Below, in pieces: positions 59,508 to 64,000 of a stretch of DNA of 64,000 nucleotides (its first letter is position 1; each line of letters opens with the position of its first letter). Location of the stretch: assembly GCA_032358255.1 (NCBI GenBank), contig JAULBX010001115.1, positions 1 through 64,000 on the forward strand, written 5' to 3'. The translations under genes were made by a program, and so were the position numbers. Source of the DNA: Heterotrichella gracilis. Taxonomy: Eukaryota; Sar; Xanthophyceae; Tribonematales; Xanthonemataceae. Under the pieces are notes generated by a model that worked only from the letters and a program-made list of their open reading frames with translations, searched no databases and was not told the origin of the DNA.

Positions 59508-62145
59508 ATGACGGCCAGCCACACGACTGCCAACGCTGCTGCACGGCACTGGTCAGGACACTCGGGACATATTCCCCACAGCTGGAGACGTGCACCAGGG
59601 GGCCTCCCAGCCCAATTAGGACGTCAACGGGGATGCTTCAGCCGCAGATCAGCCGGTATACTCAACCTGTCGAGACAGGCGGGCAGCCAGCAGCGGGGAG
59701 GGCCACCCAGCGCTGACGCTGGTCTTGAACGAGGGCTTCAACGTTCCTCCCCTTCCCGAGCACACGAGAATCTATTGGCCAATACTACACCTTCCTCACC
59801 TCTAAGTCAGACCAAGGGGAGCTCAACAGCACGCGGCAGCCAGCAAGCTACGCACACGGCAGCTCCCAGCGACCTGCACATGCCATGTGCAAGGGAGTCA
59901 GCTCACGCCAGGCCCCCTGCCCCCCACCAGCCACAGCAGCCCCCCTCCACTGCCGGGAGCAACCAAATCCCCAGCCTCGCCATCCAGCTTGACACTGGCA
60001 ACCGGGGCCACATCACCCTTCTGGCAGACCCATATGCCCACACTGCACCCGCCCACACCCCACCTGGCCAAGGCCACCAGCGGCGCAAGCCCTGGCTGGC
60101 CTCGCCCAAGGGGGAGCATATTACTCGCCAGTGCGGCACGCGCGTGTACCGGCCGCAGTTTGCCGGCCTGGACGTGGCGCAGGCGTATGACGCCCGCCTG
60201 CCGCTGGTGCCTGGGGTGGTGGTGGTGGAGGGGGAGAACGACCTGAGGGCGGTGCGGCAGGCGGTCAACGCAACGGTGCGCGCCCAACACGCACCACTGG
60301 CATAGAGCCAGACAGGCCCAACAGTCCAATTGTCATGCTCATCACCTTGTGTTACCCCTCCTTGTCCATACCATGCCATTAATCCATGCACCCCCCACAT
60401 CCCCCCGTCTGCACCACATCCACCCCCACCTCCACCCTGCCTTTCTCCGCAGGTGTTTGTCCTAGGTGGGGGTGGCCGCTTCCGCCCCGACCACGAGCTG
60501 GTGCTGCGCCTGGCGGCCGCCGCGGCATGCCATGGCGCACCCACCCTGCTCACCGACCCCGACCCCGCGGGCTGCCTCATGCGCCACCACCTGGACGCCA
60601 TATTTGGGCCATGCAGCCACGCATTCCTGCCGGCGCACCACTGCAGGGCTGCAAGGTCCAAGCGGCCGGGGAGGCTGGTGGAGGTGGGTGGGGCAGGGGG
60701 AGGGGGGGGTGGGTGGGGGTGCTAGAGCACATTGTGGCAAAGGTTTCATGTGGCGAGCATTTCATGTGGCGAGGGTGGTGACAGTGATGCTAGTGATGTG
60801 TCTATGGAGTTGGTTTTTTCCATGCTGCCTGGCGTTGCTCATCTATCTGGTGGCGCTGCGCGCCTTTGGCCGCTCATGGCGCAGTACGTGATTGCCCTCT
60901 GCACCCACCGCAGGTTGGCGTGGAGCACGGGTGTCCCGCAGCCATCCGCACCGCGCTGGCCCTGCGCCGCCGCTCCCACCCGCACCGCCGCGTGTGGGAC
61001 ACGTCCGACCTGCACTCGATGGGGCTCATGGGGGCAAGGCATGGCAGGTGGCTAGGAAGGTGCGCGGGGGGCCATTGCTGGGTGTCGACTGGATGATGTG
61101 TGTGGAGTGGGGCGTGCTGTATGGGCTACTATCCAGTCAACATTGTATTAGGGGATAGTGGCTGATAGTAGTATGAATTATTGGATGATAGAAGTATGGG
61201 CTACTATCCAGTCACCATTGTATTAGTGGATCCAGTGGGGCGTGCTGTATAGGCTACTGTCCAGTCGTAGCTAGGGAACAAATTGCCTGCCGGGGCGGCG
61301 TCATGCGGCACTCGCGCGTCTGCCCATCGGCACCATGCCTACCTGCACCCCCTGGCGGTCCCTGACTGCTGCCTACCCCCGTTCAGGTGCCACCTTCGCT
61401 TCCTGCTTGGCGCTGTGCTTGGCCTGGGTGTGGTGATGGAGCACACGCACCTGCTGGACTACCTTAACAGGTGGGGGGGGGCGATGGAACAGCCCTCGTT
61501 GCATTCCATTAACTGTCAATAAAAATATCATTTTTATCTTTTTCCAATAATAACATTACAAGTACATATGCTACATGCACCCTCCCCGCCCTCGCCGTGC
61601 GCCGAGGTACTGCTTCTCCTCCAGGTCCTGGTGCACATAGAAATGTCACACTTATTGTATACTTTTTTAATTAATTTCTTTCAAGTAATTCTTCACATAC
61701 TTTTTTAAAACAGCCAAGCGGACCTAGCTTGCGTCCAGGTATAAATAGTAATATAAAAAATTACTACTACTATTACATTGGGCCAACGCGCCACCGCCCT
61801 CACCTCCATCCCCCCTCAAACCCCACTCCTTCCCTCCCTCCCAGGTACTGCTTCTCCTCCAGCGAGGTGCGCTCCGCCGCCGACTACGTGCGCACACACA
61901 CAGACCCGCTCATGGACTACCTGCTCATGTCAGCAAAGGTGAGGGGCCAGCTGCCGCCCACGCTGCTGCAGGGCCTGGAGGACAGCTGTAGGGGGAGGGG
62001 GGGCGCGGTGGTGGGGGGAGGGGGCATGGGGCGAGTGCGGGCAGGGGAGGTGGGGAATGTGGTGGCGTTCAGGAGGGGGGCGGGGGGGGCGCCGCAGGGT
62101 GGGGTGGCGGATGGGGTCATCAAGGAGCGAGGAGCCGGCGTGTAG
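59508..62145 (+). CDS. RNase M5-like 5S rRNA maturase, plastid-type
   Basis: Exons 59508-60275, 60453-60683, 60914-61047, 61387-61470 and 61845-62145 join to 505 residues. Bacterial RNase M5 (RnmV) trims 5S rRNA precursors; here the likely substrate is chloroplast 5S rRNA. The first 230 residues are Ser/Ala/Arg-rich and low in acidic residues, as in a long transit peptide plus linker. The Toprim domain has VVVVEGENDL (E241) and LLTDPDPAG (D291, D293). The RNase M5-specific part follows: HAFLPA, VGVEHGCPAAIRTAL, DLHSMGLMGARHGR, RFLLGAVLGLG and LLDYLNRYCFS. A 100-residue C-terminal extension becomes Gly-rich after about 455. The family is bacterial in origin, so gene transfer, probably from the plastid ancestor or another bacterium, is inferred. 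The first Met of the open frame was taken as start. Confidence 0.86.
61109..61266. repeat. Three-copy repeat in an RNase M5 intron
   Basis: The string GGGCTACTATCCAGTCA followed by ACATTGTATTAG (or CCATTGTATTAG) occurs at about 61131-61150 and 61199-61225. A third, shorter copy (AGGCTACTGTCCAGTC) ends at about 61266. GTGGGGCGTGCTGTAT precedes copies one and three. Confidence 0.85.
61603..61625 (+). repeat. Copy of the RNase M5 exon 5 acceptor edge
   Basis: AGGTACTGCTTCTCCTCCAG here matches the true start of exon 5 at 61843-61862, including its AG. It lies 240 bp upstream in the same intron and would be a decoy acceptor. Confidence 0.85.
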
Positions 62146-63275
62146 GAGTACCACAGCAGTGAGGAGAATGTCAACCTATTTTATGTAATGTATGTAGAAG
62201 GGAAAATCTAAAACGGATGTAGTTTAAATGTATGCACAGGAAGAAACTAATGCCAACTGAGTTCATTTTACGCATGCAGTACCATGTGCACATGCTTGAG
62301 CGTGCACATATAATGTGCTTATATCAATAGAGAACAATAAGTGTACTACAGGAGGATTTAGCTAGTTGCTGGGGTTACCCTATTGGCGCACAATGTGTCA
62401 CTGATCCTGGGTACTGCAGTTGCTGCAGCAGCTGGGGAATGCTCATGTCACATTTATATGGATCCATCGATGGTCATGCTGTACTGGGTTGCCAGCAAAT
62501 ACATCAATGCATGGCCTTTTGCAGCTGGTGGTCTTTCTGCACTGCATCGGATGCTTTTAACCAACTTGCTATGGTGTTCGTGATGTGTTATCAGACTGAG
62601 TGTATGTTATCCTACCAGTCGTAGACTGCTAGTGACCATGCCATGATGGTACACTGGTAATGGGTTGGCAACTGAATGCATGCATTACAACTGATTGCAT
62701 TACCTGATAGGACAGAATTGACGTCACTGACACACGAGACTCTAGAGGTATGCATCATGCCATTTGATAGGATACATCGCCCTGGCAGCAGTGCTCATTG
62801 AGACATTGGCCATGGCGCACCCGCTAGATAGTCAAACAACAAATTGAATATTGAATATTACAGTTCCCCTGTAATCTTCTGACACTTTGATTAATGACAG
62901 CCACTGCCACAGGTGCGCAGCAATTTCAGGAGAAACAACGTCTTTGAAAATATTCGCCACTGGCACGACATCAATTGATATCGGATTTTCATTGTCAATG
63001 TCCGGTAACAGTCGTCAATGACGATCAACCTTCCGCCGGCACACCAATTTAAATGGAAAGCGTCGCATGTGTGTCAATGCTTGCAAGCAAAAACTCTTTG
63101 AGACTTAGCGAGCACTCATATTGGATGGGTCGCACAGTGTATTGAACATGCTAGTGCCATGCCAATTTGGGAGTGCTAGGCAACTGGGTGCCCCATTTGC
63201 CCCTCCATTTTACTCCCCTACCATCCCTGTGCTGCGCCAATACCCCCCTGCTGCACCATCCCCCTGCCGCCCCCC
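62146..63275. other. Convergent intergenic region
   Basis: Between the RNase M5 (+) and MT-A70-like (-) genes. No coding sequence is recognised. The middle is AT-richer than the flanks. Confidence 0.45.
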
Positions 63276-63772
63276 CTACTTGACCTCCACCACGTGAGTC
63301 CATCCCGGCCTCCTCCTGCCCCTTGCCCCCCACAGCTCCAGGTACCTGCCCCGCCCCGTGGGCAGCAGGGTCTCCAGGGCAACAAAGGACTCCTCGGGGG
63401 CACCCCACACCTGGCCTGTGGAGGGGGAGAGCGGTGGGGGTTGTCAGAGGGACGAGGTGTGTCGCGTGCGGGGAGGATTGGAGGGTGGGTAGGTGGTTTT
63501 TGCAAGGGCATCATGCACTGCTGTATGGGCGCATATGACTAAGGACATGTGGTGGCAGTGGGGGACACTGGGCAGTGGTTGCACCACACAGACAACAGCG
63601 CACAGGCGGCGCACTGCGAAAGTTCACCACGCGCAGCTGGGAAGTGAACTACCCCAAGGCACCCATCCCCATTAACCCATCCCCCTGTCCCACCCACCTT
63701 CCGACGCCGTGAGGCAGTCAAACACCACGTCCGGGTTGCGCTGGTGCCGCAGCTCAATGTCCTTGCCCAGGC
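63276..63772 (-). CDS. MT-A70-like methyltransferase, C-terminal exons (partial)
   Basis: Two exons, 63772-63698 and 63415-63276, join in phase to 70 residues plus stop; the rest of the gene lies beyond the right edge. The peptide has DIELRHQRNPDVVFDCL, then WGAPEESFVALETLLP, GRYLELWGARGRRRPGWTHV and a stop. The last part matches the end of MT-A70 (METTL3/14/4) proteins, where a helix is followed by LELF-x(n)-RPGW. Those enzymes methylate N6 of adenine in RNA or DNA, but the catalytic DPPW motif would be outside the window. The family call rests on a short segment. Confidence 0.5.
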
Positions 63773-64000
63773 CTGGAGGGTGGAGGGGTGTGTGCGGAGG
63801 TTGGGTGCAGCAGCATGGACGGGTAGGAGGAGCCCTTGCGAGATCTGATCTACTATTGGAGTGGTGTGCTGGTATCATGTGAGAAATGTTGATATTGAGG
63901 TGGGTGTGCGCTGGGATTCGGGTGGCCATGTGGCACAGCCAGGTTGCCCATGGCCACACTTGAAGGGGCGAGGGGGGCCAAGTTCGTGCTAGGGTGTGGT

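Overview
This window looks like nuclear DNA of a chlorophyte green alga, most likely a Chlorella-like trebouxiophyte. It is GC-rich and densely intronic. The introns are short GT-AG introns with GTGAGT, GTGGGT or GTGGGG donors. Interstitial CCCTAAA (plant-type telomere) motifs are common, and the gene set is plant-like: a NUDT23-type Nudix hydrolase, a CPL/FCP1-type CTD phosphatase with BRCT, a DDL/SNIP1 FHA protein and a plastid-type RNase M5. Most gene models below were built by hand from conserved protein motifs plus splice-site phase. Where exon lists are given, the reading frame closes across all junctions unless stated otherwise.

Layout. 1-3.3 kb (-): 3' part of a secreted polysaccharide-lyase-like protein with Ig-like repeats. 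5.4-7.7 kb (+): zinc-ribbon/Nudix FAD pyrophosphohydrolase. 9.1-10.2 kb (-): intronless ZIP metal transporter. 10.9-13.1 kb: a PIF/Harbinger DNA transposon with an intact DDE transposase and very long inverted repeats that contain coding sequence. 13.7-14.8 kb (+): RLP24 ribosome-biogenesis factor. 15.6 kb (-): tRNA-Gly(TCC) with a duplicated 3' end. 16.3-19.5 kb (+): MnmC/DAO-like FAD oxidoreductase. 20.7-26.2 kb (-): 13-exon CTD phosphatase. 27.3-30.4 kb (-): a Nudix-like domain fused to two dsRNA-binding domains, with a truncated LINE in one intron. 31-34 kb: a repeat-rich stretch with two long fold-backs and poorly understood ORFs. 34.8-37.7 kb (+): SNIP1/DAWDLE FHA protein. 38.6-51.4 kb (-): complete 28-exon SMC3. 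52.8-54.0 kb (+): ZSWIM7/SWS1 followed after 57 bp by a small membrane protein, a possible dicistronic pair. 55.2-58.9 kb (-): S10 serine carboxypeptidase. 59.5-62.1 kb (+): RNase M5. 63.3 kb to the right edge (-): C-terminal exons of an MT-A70-like protein.

Functional themes are housekeeping: cohesin and recombination (SMC3, SWS1), RNA processing (RNase M5, SNIP1, RLP24, tRNA), transcription (CTD phosphatase) and flavin metabolism. The most unusual pattern is structural. Exon edges with their splice sites are repeatedly duplicated a short way into the neighbouring intron, separated by TAGGGTTT-like spacers. I see this in at least six genes here.
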